64,000 bases of DNA, from the NCBI GenBank assembly GCA_015075545.1, contig JABTUC010000003.1, forward strand, positions 310,001-374,000. Reading direction: 5' to 3'. This document shows, one piece after another, positions 9,809-18,667 of this stretch. Numbering within the stretch: the first letter of the stretch is position 1; each line of letters begins with the position of its first letter. The position numbers were made by a program, and so were the translations under genes. The notes beneath the pieces were generated by a model. It searched no databases and was not told the origin of the DNA. It worked only from the letters and a program-made list of their open reading frames with translations. This DNA comes from Ideonella sp. Its GTDB lineage: Bacteria > Pseudomonadota > Gammaproteobacteria > Burkholderiales > Burkholderiaceae_C.

Positions 9809-10170
9809 TGGCGCGCTGCGTACGCTCGCTGCGCCGTGCGGCCGCAGCCACCGCGCTGAGCGCCGGCGCTCTGCTGCCCGCGCATGCGCTCGGGCCGCAG
9901 GCGCCGTTCGCGCCGCCCGCCGCCACCAGCGCCGCCGCCACCTCGCCGATCGCCACCGAGCCCGAGCCGACCGGATTGACCGGCGTGCGCCTGGGCACGC
10001 CGCCGCAAGCGCTGATCGACGGTCGCTGGCATCGACTGGGCGAGCCGGTGCGCGGCGCGCGCCTGAGCGCGGTCAACCGCCGGGGAGCCACGCTGCGCCA
10101 CCCCGACGGGCGCCGCGAGCTGTTGTGGCTGCTGCCGCCAGCGCTCGAGCCCGAACGAGGTCCACGATGA
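9808..10170 (+). CDS. mshK: MshK-like small exported pilus protein
   Basis: This 120-residue protein has a signal-peptide-like N-terminus (VRSLRRAAAATALSAGALLPAHA) and a small C-terminal domain (GVRLGTPPQALIDGRWHRLGEPVRGA) matching the short MshK/PilP-like proteins between mshJ and mshL. It may bridge alignment complex and secretin. I use the ATG that overlaps the previous stop; another in-frame ATG lies 15 bp upstream. The stop overlaps the mshL start (ATGA). Confidence 0.68.
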   Translation: MARCVRSLRRAAAATALSAGALLPAHALGPQAPFAPPAATSAAATSPIATEPEPTGLTGVRLGTPPQALIDGRWHRLGEPVRGARLSAVNRRGATLRHPDGRRELLWLLPPALEPERGPR

Positions 10171-11918
10171 GCAACCACCTCCGCCCCTGCGCAACGCGCA
10201 TCGCCACCGCCTGCACGGTCGCACTGGCCGGCTGCCAGCTCGGCCCGCCGCCGAACCAGGCGCGCGACCGCATCGACGCCGTGGTGGCCGAGGCCCGCGC
10301 CGGCGTGGCACCGGCCAAGGCGCCGGCGAACGTGACGCAGGCGCTGCTGCAGCCGGTGGGCGCCACGGCCATCGCCACACCAGCGCTGCCCGAGCCGCGT
10401 TTCGATCTGGTGGTGACGCAGGCCACGCCGGCGCAGGTGTTCCATGCCATCGCCTCGGGCTCGCGCTACAGCATCGTGCTGCCGCCGGCACTGACCGGCA
10501 GCATCAGCGTCAACCTCAAGGAGGTGACCGTGCGCGAGGCGCTCGATGCGCTGCGCGAGCTGTACGGCTACGAGTACCGCGTCGAGGGCACGCGCATCTT
10601 CGTGCAGGCCGCCGCGCTGCAGACGCGGGTGCTGCAGATCGCCTACCCGTCGGCGCGGCGCAGCGGGCGCACCGACACCCGCGCGGTGTCGGGGTCGGTG
10701 GCCAACGCCGGCCCCAACGGCGCCGCCGCGAACGCCACCGTCTCGACCGAGGGCTCGCAGGTGTCGACCCTGCAGGAGGCGGACTTCTGGAAGGAGATGG
10801 ACGCCGCGCTGAAGGCCATCGTCGGCAATGCCGAGGGCCGCCAGGTGGTGCTGTCGCCGCATAGCGGCGTGCTGGTGGTGCGCGCGTTCCCGCGCGAGCT
10901 GCGCGAGGTCGAGCAGTTCCTGCGCGTGTCGCGCATCGCGGTGGAGCGGCAGGTGATGCTGGAGGCCAAGATCGTCGAGGTCGGCCTGAGGGACGGCTTC
11001 GAGTCGGGCGTCAACTGGTCGGCCTTCGACAACGCCGGCAACCACCGCGTCTCGCTGGGCATCGATGCGACGCGCATCAACGTGCCCGGCAGCATCGGCC
11101 GCAGCTACGGCATCCCCAGCGGCTCGGTCGTCACCGCGGTCGACCCCGCCACCACGCCGCCGACGGTGACCCCGACCACGCTCGGCCAGTTGCTGGCCAG
11201 CCCGTTCGCCTCGGGCGCCAGCGGCGCGCTCGGCCTGGCCTTCACCACCAACAGCTTCGCCAGCCTGCTGGCCTTTCTCGAGACGCAGGGCTCGGTGCAC
11301 GTGCTGTCGTCGCCGCGCGTGGCCGTCATCAACAACCAGAAGGCCGTGCTGCGGGTCGGCAGCGACGACTTCTTCATCACCAACGTCTCGACCTCGACCA
11401 CCGCCACCGCGGCCGGCTCGGTGACCACGCCGACCATCCAGACGCAGGCGTTCTTCAGCGGCATCTCGCTCGACGTGACGCCGCAGATCGACGACGAAGG
11501 CCATGTCACGCTGCACATCCGGCCCACGGTCAGCAACGTCACCGAGCGCACCCGCATCGTCAACCTCGGCAACCTCGGCAACTTCACGCTGCCGCTGGCC
11601 AGCTCCACGGTCAACGAGGCCGACACCGTGGTGCGCGTGCGCGACGGCGTCACCGTGGCGCTGGGCGGCCTGATGTCGCAGGTGCAGAGCGACGACGACA
11701 GCAAGGTGCCCGGCGTCGGCGACGTGCCGTTGCTCGGCCAGATGTTCAAGCGCACGCAGCGCTCGCTGCAGAAGCGCGAGCTGGTGTTTCTGCTCAAGCC
11801 CACCGTGATCCGCGGCGACGGCGCCTGGTCGACCGACCTCGCCGCCACGCAGACGCGGCTGCGCGAGCTGGCCAGCGCGCCGCGCGGCAGCAGCCTCACC
11901 CAGGCGGCCAAGGAGTGA
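10167..11918 (+). CDS. mshL: MSHA secretin MshL
   Basis: This 583-residue outer-membrane secretin forms the pilus exit pore. The signal peptide ends in a lipobox (VALAGC, cysteine near residue 23). A secretin/TonB short N-terminal region (LVVTQATPAQVFHAIASGSR, LKEVTVREALDALRELYGYEY) and N1-like domains follow, and then the conserved C-terminal secretin barrel (SVHVLSSPRVAVINNQKAVLRVG, VTPQIDDEGHVTLHIRPTVS, VPLLGQMFKRTQRSLQKREL). It overlaps mshK upstream and the ATPase gene downstream by 4 bp each. Confidence 0.93.
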   Translation: MSNHLRPCATRIATACTVALAGCQLGPPPNQARDRIDAVVAEARAGVAPAKAPANVTQALLQPVGATAIATPALPEPRFDLVVTQATPAQVFHAIASGSRYSIVLPPALTGSISVNLKEVTVREALDALRELYGYEYRVEGTRIFVQAAALQTRVLQIAYPSARRSGRTDTRAVSGSVANAGPNGAAANATVSTEGSQVSTLQEADFWKEMDAALKAIVGNAEGRQVVLSPHSGVLVVRAFPRELREVEQFLRVSRIAVERQVMLEAKIVEVGLRDGFESGVNWSAFDNAGNHRVSLGIDATRINVPGSIGRSYGIPSGSVVTAVDPATTPPTVTPTTLGQLLASPFASGASGALGLAFTTNSFASLLAFLETQGSVHVLSSPRVAVINNQKAVLRVGSDDFFITNVSTSTTATAAGSVTTPTIQTQAFFSGISLDVTPQIDDEGHVTLHIRPTVSNVTERTRIVNLGNLGNFTLPLASSTVNEADTVVRVRDGVTVALGGLMSQVQSDDDSKVPGVGDVPLLGQMFKRTQRSLQKRELVFLLKPTVIRGDGAWSTDLAATQTRLRELASAPRGSSLTQAAKE

Positions 11919-12847
11919 ACGTGTCGACTCCCGCGCTGGCTCCGTTCTCCGCTCCCGCGGCCGCCGCCCGGCCGGCCTGGACCGGTCCACCGTCCGGCGC
12001 CCTGTACCTGCAACATTTCGGTCTGCACGAAGCACCGTTCTCGATCACGCCCGACACCGACTTCGCGTTCGATGTCCCCGCGCAGCAGGACGCGCTGGCT
12101 ACCGTGGTGGTGGCGCTGCGCAGCGGCGAGGGTTTCGTCAAGGTCACCGGCGAGGTCGGCACCGGCAAGACGCTGCTGGCGCGCCGCCTGCTGCAGTTGC
12201 TGAGCGGCGAGATGGTCACCGCCTACGTGCCCAACCCTGCGCTGGCGCCGCGCCAGATGCTGCAACACCTGGCGCGCGAACTGTCGCTGCGGGTGCCGGC
12301 ACGCCACAGCGCGCCGCAGATCCACGCGCAGATCGAGGCCGCGCTGCTCGCGCATGCCGAAGCCGGCCGCCGCGTCGTGCTGTGCATCGACGAGGCGCAG
12401 GCCACGCCGCTGCAGACGCTGGAGACGTTGCGCCTGCTGTCGAACCTGGAGACCGGCAAGCGCAAGCTGCTGCAGATGGTGCTGCTGGGCCAACCCGAGC
12501 TCGATGCGCTGCTGGCGCTGCCGCCGTGCCGCTCGCTGGCCAGCCGCATCGCCTTCGCCACACGGCTGGCAGCGCTGCCGCGCGCGCAACTGCGCCACTA
12601 CCTGCAGCACCGCATGGTGGTGGCCGGTTGGCGCGGCGCACCGGTGTTCAGCGCTGGCGCTGCCTGGCTACTCGCCCGCGCCAGCCGCGGGGTGCCACGC
12701 ATCGTCAACATCGTGGCCCACAAGGCGCTGATGCTCGCCTTCGCCGACGGCGTGCACCGCGTGGGGATGCGCCATGCCTGGGCCGCCGCGCGCGACGGCC
12801 GGCCGCCGCGGCTGCGCACGCCGTGGTTGATGGGAGCGGCCACATGA
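11915..12847 (+). CDS. mshM: MshM, ExeA-type AAA ATPase
   Basis: This 310-residue ATPase has Walker A GEVGTGKT at about residues 76-83 and Walker B VVLCIDEAQA. The YLQHFGLHEAPFSITPDTDF start region is typical of ExeA/MshM/GspA ATPases. In secretion systems ExeA helps to insert or remodel the secretin in the envelope; here it follows mshL directly. The start is a GTG overlapping the mshL stop. A second in-frame GTG two codons on is equally possible. The stop overlaps the next ATG. Confidence 0.88.
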   Translation: MNVSTPALAPFSAPAAAARPAWTGPPSGALYLQHFGLHEAPFSITPDTDFAFDVPAQQDALATVVVALRSGEGFVKVTGEVGTGKTLLARRLLQLLSGEMVTAYVPNPALAPRQMLQHLARELSLRVPARHSAPQIHAQIEAALLAHAEAGRRVVLCIDEAQATPLQTLETLRLLSNLETGKRKLLQMVLLGQPELDALLALPPCRSLASRIAFATRLAALPRAQLRHYLQHRMVVAGWRGAPVFSAGAAWLLARASRGVPRIVNIVAHKALMLAFADGVHRVGMRHAWAAARDGRPPRLRTPWLMGAAT

Positions 12848-13932
12848 GTGTCATTCACAGCGTGTTGACCCGCCTCGATGCGCGCGGCGCGGCGCGCCCG
12901 GACGCCATGCGGGCATTGCCCGTCTGGGCCGGCGCGCCAGCGTCGGGCGCTTCCAGGCGCCTGTTGCTGCTGGGTGCGCTCGGCGCCGCGGCGATCGGCT
13001 TTGCCGCCTTCGGCGACTGGCCGGCTTGGCTGCGCGGCGCACAGGCGGCGCAGGTCGCGCCCACGCCCGCAGGGGCGCCCGAGGCGGCACGTGCCGCCGC
13101 CAGCGCAACCGCGCCGGGCGTCGCCGAAACGCCCGCGCCACCGCTGTCCAACCCGGCACGCACGCCGGCACGCATGCCGGCACGGCAACCCGCGGCGCGG
13201 GTTGCCGTCGAAGTGACACCGGATCACGCAGTGTCCGAAGCGCCGGCGCGCCGCGTCGCCGCGCTGAGCCCGCCACGCACGGCCGTGGCCCACGACACGG
13301 CTGCGCTCGCGCCGGCCGATCCGGCAGCCACACCCCCCACCACGATCGACAAGCGCGACGTCGCGCCAAGCCCTGCGGCGCGCGCGCTGCAGCGACTGCG
13401 TCAGGCGCAGGATGCGGCGCAGGCCGGGCAGCCGCGCAGCGCGCTGGAGCAGGCGCGCGCCGCGCTGGCGATCGACCCCGCGCTGTCGCCGGCGCGCCAG
13501 CTCGCCGCCGTGCTCGAGCACGAGACCGGCCACAGCGAACGCGCGCTGCAGTTGCTGCGCGAAGGCCTCGCACGCAACCCGCAGGACGGCGCTCAGGCGC
13601 TGCTGCTGGCGCGCGTGCTGCTGGCCCAGGGCGATGCGCCCGCGGCGCTGGCCACGCTCGATGGCTACGCCGTGCGAGGCGCCGAGGCCGACGGCCTGCG
13701 CGGCGGCGTGCTGACCCAGCAGGGCGACACGGGGCGCGCCGTGCCGGCCTACGAGAGCGCGGCACGCCAGCAGCCGACCAATCCGATGTGGTGGCTCGGC
13801 CTGGGCGTGGCGCTCGACGCGCAGCAACAACCGCAGCGCGCACGACAGGCCTTCGCGCGCGCATTGAGCATCGGCCTGCCACGCGACGACCTGGCGCAGT
13901 ACGCCGAGCAGCGCGTGCGCGCCACCGACTGA
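12844..13932 (+). CDS. mshN: MshN-like TPR protein
   Basis: This 362-residue protein has a membrane segment at about residues 38-54 (RLLLLGALGAAAIGFAAF), a long Pro/Ala/Thr-rich linker to about residue 170, and then tetratricopeptide-like helices (ALEQARAALAIDPALSPARQ, ERALQLLREGLARNPQDGAQ, NPMWWLGLGVALDAQQQPQR). This is the layout of MshN. It overlaps the ATPase stop by 4 bp and precedes mshE by 20 bp. Confidence 0.82.
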   Translation: MSVIHSVLTRLDARGAARPDAMRALPVWAGAPASGASRRLLLLGALGAAAIGFAAFGDWPAWLRGAQAAQVAPTPAGAPEAARAAASATAPGVAETPAPPLSNPARTPARMPARQPAARVAVEVTPDHAVSEAPARRVAALSPPRTAVAHDTAALAPADPAATPPTTIDKRDVAPSPAARALQRLRQAQDAAQAGQPRSALEQARAALAIDPALSPARQLAAVLEHETGHSERALQLLREGLARNPQDGAQALLLARVLLAQGDAPAALATLDGYAVRGAEADGLRGGVLTQQGDTGRAVPAYESAARQQPTNPMWWLGLGVALDAQQQPQRARQAFARALSIGLPRDDLAQYAEQRVRATD

Positions 13933-13952
13933 CCCGCAAGCGCTTCGCGGCC

Positions 13953-15662
13953 ATGGACCGACCCAAAGCCCCCGTCTTCAACCCGCGGCGCTTTCGCCTC
14001 GGCGAGGTGCTGATCAGCAAGGGCCTGATCGACGACGCCCAGCTCGCGCGTGCGCTCGAGCTGCAGAAGACCTCGGGCCGCAAGCTCGGCCGCGCGCTGA
14101 CCGACCTCGAGCTGGTGAGCGAGGCGCAGATCGGCGAGGTGGTGGCCGACCAGCTCGGGCTGCCCTTCGTCGATCTCGGCAGCGCCGACCTCGATCCGGC
14201 GCTGGTGCTCGAACTGCCCGAGGTGCAGGCGCGGCGCTATCGCGCGATGCCGCTGGCCAGATCCGACGACGGCCTGCTGATCGGCATGGTCGACCCGGCC
14301 GACATGGTCGCCTACGACCAGCTCACGCGCCGTCTCAAGGCCCACATCAAGACGGCGGTGGTGACCGAGGGCGCGCTGCTGGCGGCCATCGAGCGCATCT
14401 ACCAGCGCAAGGACGAGATGGCCAGCTTCGCGCGCGAGGTGGCCGCCGACGTCGGCGAGGAGGTGCTGAGCCTGGCCGGGCTCGAGGGCAGCGTGTCGGC
14501 CGACGAAGCGCCGGTGGTCAAGCTGATCAACTCGATCTTCGAATCGGCGGTGACGCGCGGCGTGTCCGACATCCACATCGAGCCGCAGGAGCGCGCGCTG
14601 CAGATCCGCTTTCGCATCGACGGCGTGATGCAGGTGCAGAGCACCCCCGACGCGCGCGTGGCCGGCGCGCTCGTGCAGCGGCTCAAGCTGATGAGCAGCC
14701 TCGACATCGCCGAGAAGCGCCTGCCGCAGGACGGGCGCTTCCGCGTCAAGGTGGGCTCGACCACGCTCGACGTGCGCATCTCGACGCTGCCCACGCAGTT
14801 CGGCGAGTCGGTGGTGATGCGCCTGCTGGTGCAGGACACCGGCCGCATGAAGCTCGACCTGCTGGGCATGCCCGCGCCGATCCTGGCGCGGCTGCGCGCC
14901 GCGCTGACCGCCTCGTCGGGCATGGTGCTGGTCACCGGCCCCACGGGCAGCGGCAAGACCACCACGCTGTACGCGGCGCTGGCCGAGCTGAACACGCACG
15001 AGGTGAAGATCATCACCGTCGAGGATCCGGTGGAGTACCGCGTGCCCGGCCTGAACCAGGTGCAGGTCAACGACCGCATCGAGCTCAACTTCGCGCGCGT
15101 GCTGCGCTCGTGTCTGCGCCAGGACCCCGACGTGATCCTGGTGGGCGAGATGCGCGACAGCGAAACCGCCGAGATCGGCCTGCGCGCCGCGCTCACCGGC
15201 CATCTGGTGCTCTCGACGCTGCACACCAACAGCGCCGCCGGCACGCCGATGCGGCTGCGCGACATGGGCGTGGCGCCGTACATGGTGGCGCTCGGCGTGC
15301 GGCTGGTGATCGCGCAACGCCTGGTGCGCATCATCTGCCCGCATTGCCGCAGCGAGCACGCACCGGCCGCACACGAGCGCGAGTGGCTCGGCGACGACGC
15401 CGACGGCAGCACCTGCAGCTTCAAGGGCGCCGGCTGCAACGCCTGCCACCAGACCGGCTATGCCGGCCGCACGGCGGTGTACGAGATGATCGAGATGACG
15501 CCCGAGCTGGTGCATCTGGCCAACGCCGACGACCCCGCCGGCTTCGCCGCCGAGGCGCAACGCGCCTTCGCCGCGCACACGCTGCGCCGCCACGCGCTGG
15601 CACTGGTGGCCGCGGGCCGCACCACGCTGGCCGAGGCGATGCGTGTCGGTTCGGGCCTGTGA
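13953..15662 (+). CDS. mshE: MSHA pilus extension ATPase MshE
   Basis: This 569-residue PilB/GspE-family ATPase powers pilus polymerisation. The N-terminus has two tandem MshEN repeats (RLGEVLISKGLIDDAQLARA, then KLGRALTDLELVSEAQIGEV). In Vibrio cholerae MshE the equivalent repeats bind cyclic di-GMP, and the key RLG-x-G-L-Q spacing is kept in the first copy. Walker A GPTGSGKTTT is near residue 329. The Asp and His boxes (ITVEDPVEYRVPG, LRAALTGHLVLSTLHTNSAA) and the four-cysteine zinc site (CPHC, then CNAC) are present. A cyclic-di-GMP input is therefore likely but inferred. Confidence 0.95.
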   Translation: MDRPKAPVFNPRRFRLGEVLISKGLIDDAQLARALELQKTSGRKLGRALTDLELVSEAQIGEVVADQLGLPFVDLGSADLDPALVLELPEVQARRYRAMPLARSDDGLLIGMVDPADMVAYDQLTRRLKAHIKTAVVTEGALLAAIERIYQRKDEMASFAREVAADVGEEVLSLAGLEGSVSADEAPVVKLINSIFESAVTRGVSDIHIEPQERALQIRFRIDGVMQVQSTPDARVAGALVQRLKLMSSLDIAEKRLPQDGRFRVKVGSTTLDVRISTLPTQFGESVVMRLLVQDTGRMKLDLLGMPAPILARLRAALTASSGMVLVTGPTGSGKTTTLYAALAELNTHEVKIITVEDPVEYRVPGLNQVQVNDRIELNFARVLRSCLRQDPDVILVGEMRDSETAEIGLRAALTGHLVLSTLHTNSAAGTPMRLRDMGVAPYMVALGVRLVIAQRLVRIICPHCRSEHAPAAHEREWLGDDADGSTCSFKGAGCNACHQTGYAGRTAVYEMIEMTPELVHLANADDPAGFAAEAQRAFAAHTLRRHALALVAAGRTTLAEAMRVGSGL

Positions 15663-15674
15663 TCGACTGAGGTC

Positions 15675-16898
15675 ATGCCGCAGTTCGACTGGTTCGGCCG
15701 CAACGCCGCGCAGCAGCCGGTGAGCGGCGTGATGGAGTCGGCCGGCCGCTGGCAGGCGGCCGAGGCGCTGGCCGCGCAGGGCATCGTGCCGGTGGTGATC
15801 GAACCGCACGTCGAGCGCGCCGATGCGCGCGACACGCTGCGCGCACTGCTCAAGCGCCAGCGCATCGGCGACGTCGAGCTGCTGCTGTTCACGCGCCAGA
15901 TGCACACGCTGATGCGCTCGGGGGTGCCGATCCTGCGCGCGCTGCGCGCGCTGCAGGAGTCGGCCACGCATGCCGGCCTGCGCGAGCTGCTCGACAAGCT
16001 GCGCGCGGCGCTCGACGGCGGCCACGAGCTGTCGCAGGCGATGGCGCGCCACGAGGACGTGTTCGACCGCTTCTTCGTCGCCATGGTGCGGGTGGGCGAG
16101 TCCACCGGCCAGTTGAGCGAGGTGTTCGACAGCCTGCACGCGCACCTGGACTTCCAGCGCCTGATGCGCGAGCAGGTGGCCGCCGCGCTGCGCTACCCGA
16201 AGTTCGTGGTCGGCGCGATGGTGGTGGCGATCTCGGTGATCAACCTGTTCGTCATCCCGGCGTTCGCCAAGGTGTTCGACAACCTGCATGCCGAGCTGCC
16301 GCTGATGACGCGGGTGCTGCTGGGCGGCTCGAACTTCTTCCTCGCCCATTGGCCGGCGATGCTGGCGGCGTTGGTCGCCGGCGTGTTGGCGTGGCGCCGC
16401 GCGCTGGCCACCCCCGAGGGCCGCCTGTGGTGGGACCGCTGGAAACTGAAGTTGCCGATCGCCGGCAAGGTGCTGCGCAAGGGCGCGCTGGCGCGCGCCT
16501 GCCGCAGCCTGGCGCTGGTGCTCAAGAGCGGCGTGCCGGTGCTCGAGGGGCTGCAACTGGCCGCCGCGGTGACCGAGAACGCCTACATGGAAGGCGCCAT
16601 CCTCGGCATGCGCAGCGCGGTGGAGCACGGCGAGAGCGTGCTGGCCGCCAGCCGCAAGGCGGGCATCTTCACGCCCATCGTGCTGCAGATGGTGATGGTG
16701 GGCGAGGAATCCGGCACGCTGGCCGAGATGCTCGACGAGGTGGGCGCGCTCTACCAGCGCGAGGTCGAGTACGAGCTGAAGTCGATGTCGCAGCAGATCG
16801 AACCGATCCTGATCTTCGTGCTCGGCGCGATGGTGCTGGTGCTGGCGCTCGGCGTCTTCATGCCGATGTGGGACCTCGGGCGCGCGGCATTGAAATGA
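15675..16898 (+). CDS. mshG: MSHA inner-membrane platform protein MshG
   Basis: This 407-residue PilC/GspF-family polytopic protein has two copies of the T2SSF domain (LLLFTRQMHTLMRSGVPILR and CRSLALVLKSGVPVLEGLQL) and three membrane helices (VGAMVVAISVINLFVIPAF, AMLAALVAGVLAW, and the C-terminal ILIFVLGAMVLVLALGVF). It forms the platform that MshE acts on. It starts 12 bp after mshE. The 130-bp gap after it contains no gene and probably carries a separate pilin promoter. Confidence 0.95.
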   Translation: MPQFDWFGRNAAQQPVSGVMESAGRWQAAEALAAQGIVPVVIEPHVERADARDTLRALLKRQRIGDVELLLFTRQMHTLMRSGVPILRALRALQESATHAGLRELLDKLRAALDGGHELSQAMARHEDVFDRFFVAMVRVGESTGQLSEVFDSLHAHLDFQRLMREQVAAALRYPKFVVGAMVVAISVINLFVIPAFAKVFDNLHAELPLMTRVLLGGSNFFLAHWPAMLAALVAGVLAWRRALATPEGRLWWDRWKLKLPIAGKVLRKGALARACRSLALVLKSGVPVLEGLQLAAAVTENAYMEGAILGMRSAVEHGESVLAASRKAGIFTPIVLQMVMVGEESGTLAEMLDEVGALYQREVEYELKSMSQQIEPILIFVLGAMVLVLALGVFMPMWDLGRAALK

Positions 16899-17028
16899 CC
16901 ACCCCCGATGCCACGGATCGCGTGAAGAAGCCGACGGCATGGCCCTCAAGTCGGCCCGGTCGTGACCGACATCCCGGTGACAAGGCGCCACGGGTGCGCC
17001 CCAACCAATTCCCAGTCTGGAGTCGAAC

Positions 17029-17577
17029 ATGAAACGTCGCATGACCGGTTTCACGATGATCGAGCTGATCGTCGTCATCGTCATCCTCGGCATCCTGGCC
17101 GCGGTGGCGCTGCCGCGATTCACCAACCTGCAGCGCGATGGCCGCATCGCCAAGCTCAACGGCGCACGCGGCGCGGTGGCCTCGGCCATGGCGCTGGTGC
17201 ACGGCACCGCGATGGCGCGCCACAACCAGGTGCAGCCCAACTGCCCTGGCGCCGGCTTCGGCGCCAACCCGCCGCTGGTGAACGCCGCGGGCAACGGCAA
17301 CCTGTGCACCGAGAACGGCCGCGTCCAGGTGGCGCTGCTGTATCCGGCAGCCACGCTGGCGGGCGTCGTCGCGGCGGCCGGCATCGTGCAGGTCTCGGGC
17401 ACGCCCACCGCCGCGCAGTTGGCGGCCGACGGCTATGCCGCCGCCGCCGCGGGCGGTGGCCTCGCGGTGCGCGTGACCGGCGGCTCCAACCCGCTGAACT
17501 GCCAGTTCACCTACACGCCGCCGGCCACGCTCGGCCAGGCGCCGACGCTGTCGGCGTCGGTGACCACCGGCTGCTGA
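17029..17577 (+). CDS. mshA: MSHA major-type pilin (MshA/MshB-like)
   Basis: This 182-residue type IV prepilin has a short basic leader, with processing expected after MKRRMTG. The mature N-terminus FTMIELIVVIVILGILAAVA has Glu at +5. It is the longest typical pilin here and the first after the biogenesis genes, with a 130-bp upstream region, so it is the most likely major pilin. Cysteines in NCPGAGFG, LCTENG, NCQFT and the terminal TGC could give the C-terminal disulfide loop. The usual Vibrio mshB/mshA pair is reduced to a single such gene. Confidence 0.88.
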   Translation: MKRRMTGFTMIELIVVIVILGILAAVALPRFTNLQRDGRIAKLNGARGAVASAMALVHGTAMARHNQVQPNCPGAGFGANPPLVNAAGNGNLCTENGRVQVALLYPAATLAGVVAAAGIVQVSGTPTAAQLAADGYAAAAAGGGLAVRVTGGSNPLNCQFTYTPPATLGQAPTLSASVTTGC

Positions 17578-17613
17578 AGGGTCGCGGAGGCTGCGCGAGC
17601 AGCCCGCTGCATC

Positions 17614-18045
17614 GTGCGCGGCTTCACCACCGTCGAGCTGCTGATCGTGCTGGTGGTAGCGGCCCTGCTGGCCGCGCTCGCGGTGCCGCGCCTGACCGAC
17701 CGCACGGCGCTGCAGGAGCGTGGCGCACGCGACCAGTTGCGCGCGATGATCGGTCACGCGCAGCGCATCGCGCAGACCCAGCAGCGCGAGGTCTGCGTGC
17801 TCACCACGCCGGTGCAGGCGCGTGCGGTGTACGCCAACGCCGGCGCCTGCCTGCCGGCGGCGCCGCTGCGCGACCCCGCCAGCGGCGGCGCCTACACGCT
17901 CGACATGCCCCCCGGCACCGTGCTCGGCGGCGCCACGCTGCTGCGCTTCAACAGCCGCGGCCAGCCCGTGCCGGCGCTGAACCGCACCCTCAGCGTGGGC
18001 ACGCTGTCGATCACCGTCTACCGCGAGACCGGCCTGGCGCTGTAG
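17614..18045 (+). CDS. mshC: MshC-like minor prepilin
   Basis: This 143-residue pseudopilin-like protein has a very short leader (MRG) and mature FTTVELLIVLVVAALLAALA with Glu at +5. The start is a GTG at 17614. The body has two cysteines (EVCVLTTP, GACLPAAP). By position and length it corresponds to MshC, a minor pilin that probably helps to prime the fibre tip. Confidence 0.83.
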   Translation: MRGFTTVELLIVLVVAALLAALAVPRLTDRTALQERGARDQLRAMIGHAQRIAQTQQREVCVLTTPVQARAVYANAGACLPAAPLRDPASGGAYTLDMPPGTVLGGATLLRFNSRGQPVPALNRTLSVGTLSITVYRETGLAL

Positions 18046-18062
18046 CGCCGCGGCGCTCGACC

Positions 18063-18665
18063 ATGCGGCGCGAACGCGGCTTCACGCTGATCGACGTGCT
18101 GGTGCTGATCGTGCTGGTGGGCATGCTGGCGGGCTCGCTGACCGTGCTGTTCTCGCGCCTGGCGGCGCAATCGGCGCAGACGATGCGCGCGCAGCAGGCG
18201 CTCGCGCTCGCGCAGTCGCTGCTCGACGAGGTGCGCGCGATGCCGATGACCTATTGCGACCCGCAGGATGCGCGAGCCGGCGTGGCCACCGGCGCATTCG
18301 TCGGCGGCACTGGCTGCGCCACCACGGTGGAGGCGCTCGGGCCCGAGCCGGGCGAGGTGCGCGCGGGTGCGCCGGCACTGCGCTTCGACAACGTCGGCGA
18401 CTACCACAACCTGGCGATGCCGGGCGGCGGCTGCGTCGGCGGCATCTGCGACCCGAGCGGCACGCTGATCAACCCGCCGGGCACGCCGCTGGCGGGCTGC
18501 AGCGCGCGCATCGTCACCACTGCGCAGGCGATGCCCGGCGTGCCTGCGCTCGACGCCAACGGCCGCGCGCAGGGGCTGCGCATCGTCGTCACCGTGGCCT
18601 GCCCCGGCAGCGCCGACACCCAGGTCGAGGCCGTGCGGCTGCGCCACTCGCCGAGGCAGTCGTGA
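18063..18665 (+). CDS. mshD: MshD-like minor prepilin
   Basis: This 200-residue protein has leader MRRERG and mature FTLIDVLVLIVLVGMLAGSL. Position +5 is Asp rather than the usual Glu; such a change is tolerated in some minor pilins. The body has paired cysteines (YCDPQDA, GCATT, GGCVGGICDPS, GCSAR, VACPG) suggesting disulfides. It lies 17 bp after mshC and 2 bp before the next minor pilin gene. Confidence 0.82.
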   Translation: MRRERGFTLIDVLVLIVLVGMLAGSLTVLFSRLAAQSAQTMRAQQALALAQSLLDEVRAMPMTYCDPQDARAGVATGAFVGGTGCATTVEALGPEPGEVRAGAPALRFDNVGDYHNLAMPGGGCVGGICDPSGTLINPPGTPLAGCSARIVTTAQAMPGVPALDANGRAQGLRIVVTVACPGSADTQVEAVRLRHSPRQS

Positions 18666-18667
18666 CC

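Noticed and set aside
16899..17028. Possible c-di-GMP riboswitch before the pilin gene
   Set aside because: The 130-bp leader has no recognisable GEMM core or conserved stem arrangement by eye; only short GC-rich inverted repeats and a GGAG near the start are visible.
13749..17408. A 1219-codon open frame on the minus strand across the pilus genes
   Set aside because: It is antisense to mshE and mshG, which carry clear ATPase and platform motifs. Its translation is His/Arg/Gln/Ala-rich, as expected for the complement of high-G+C coding sequence.
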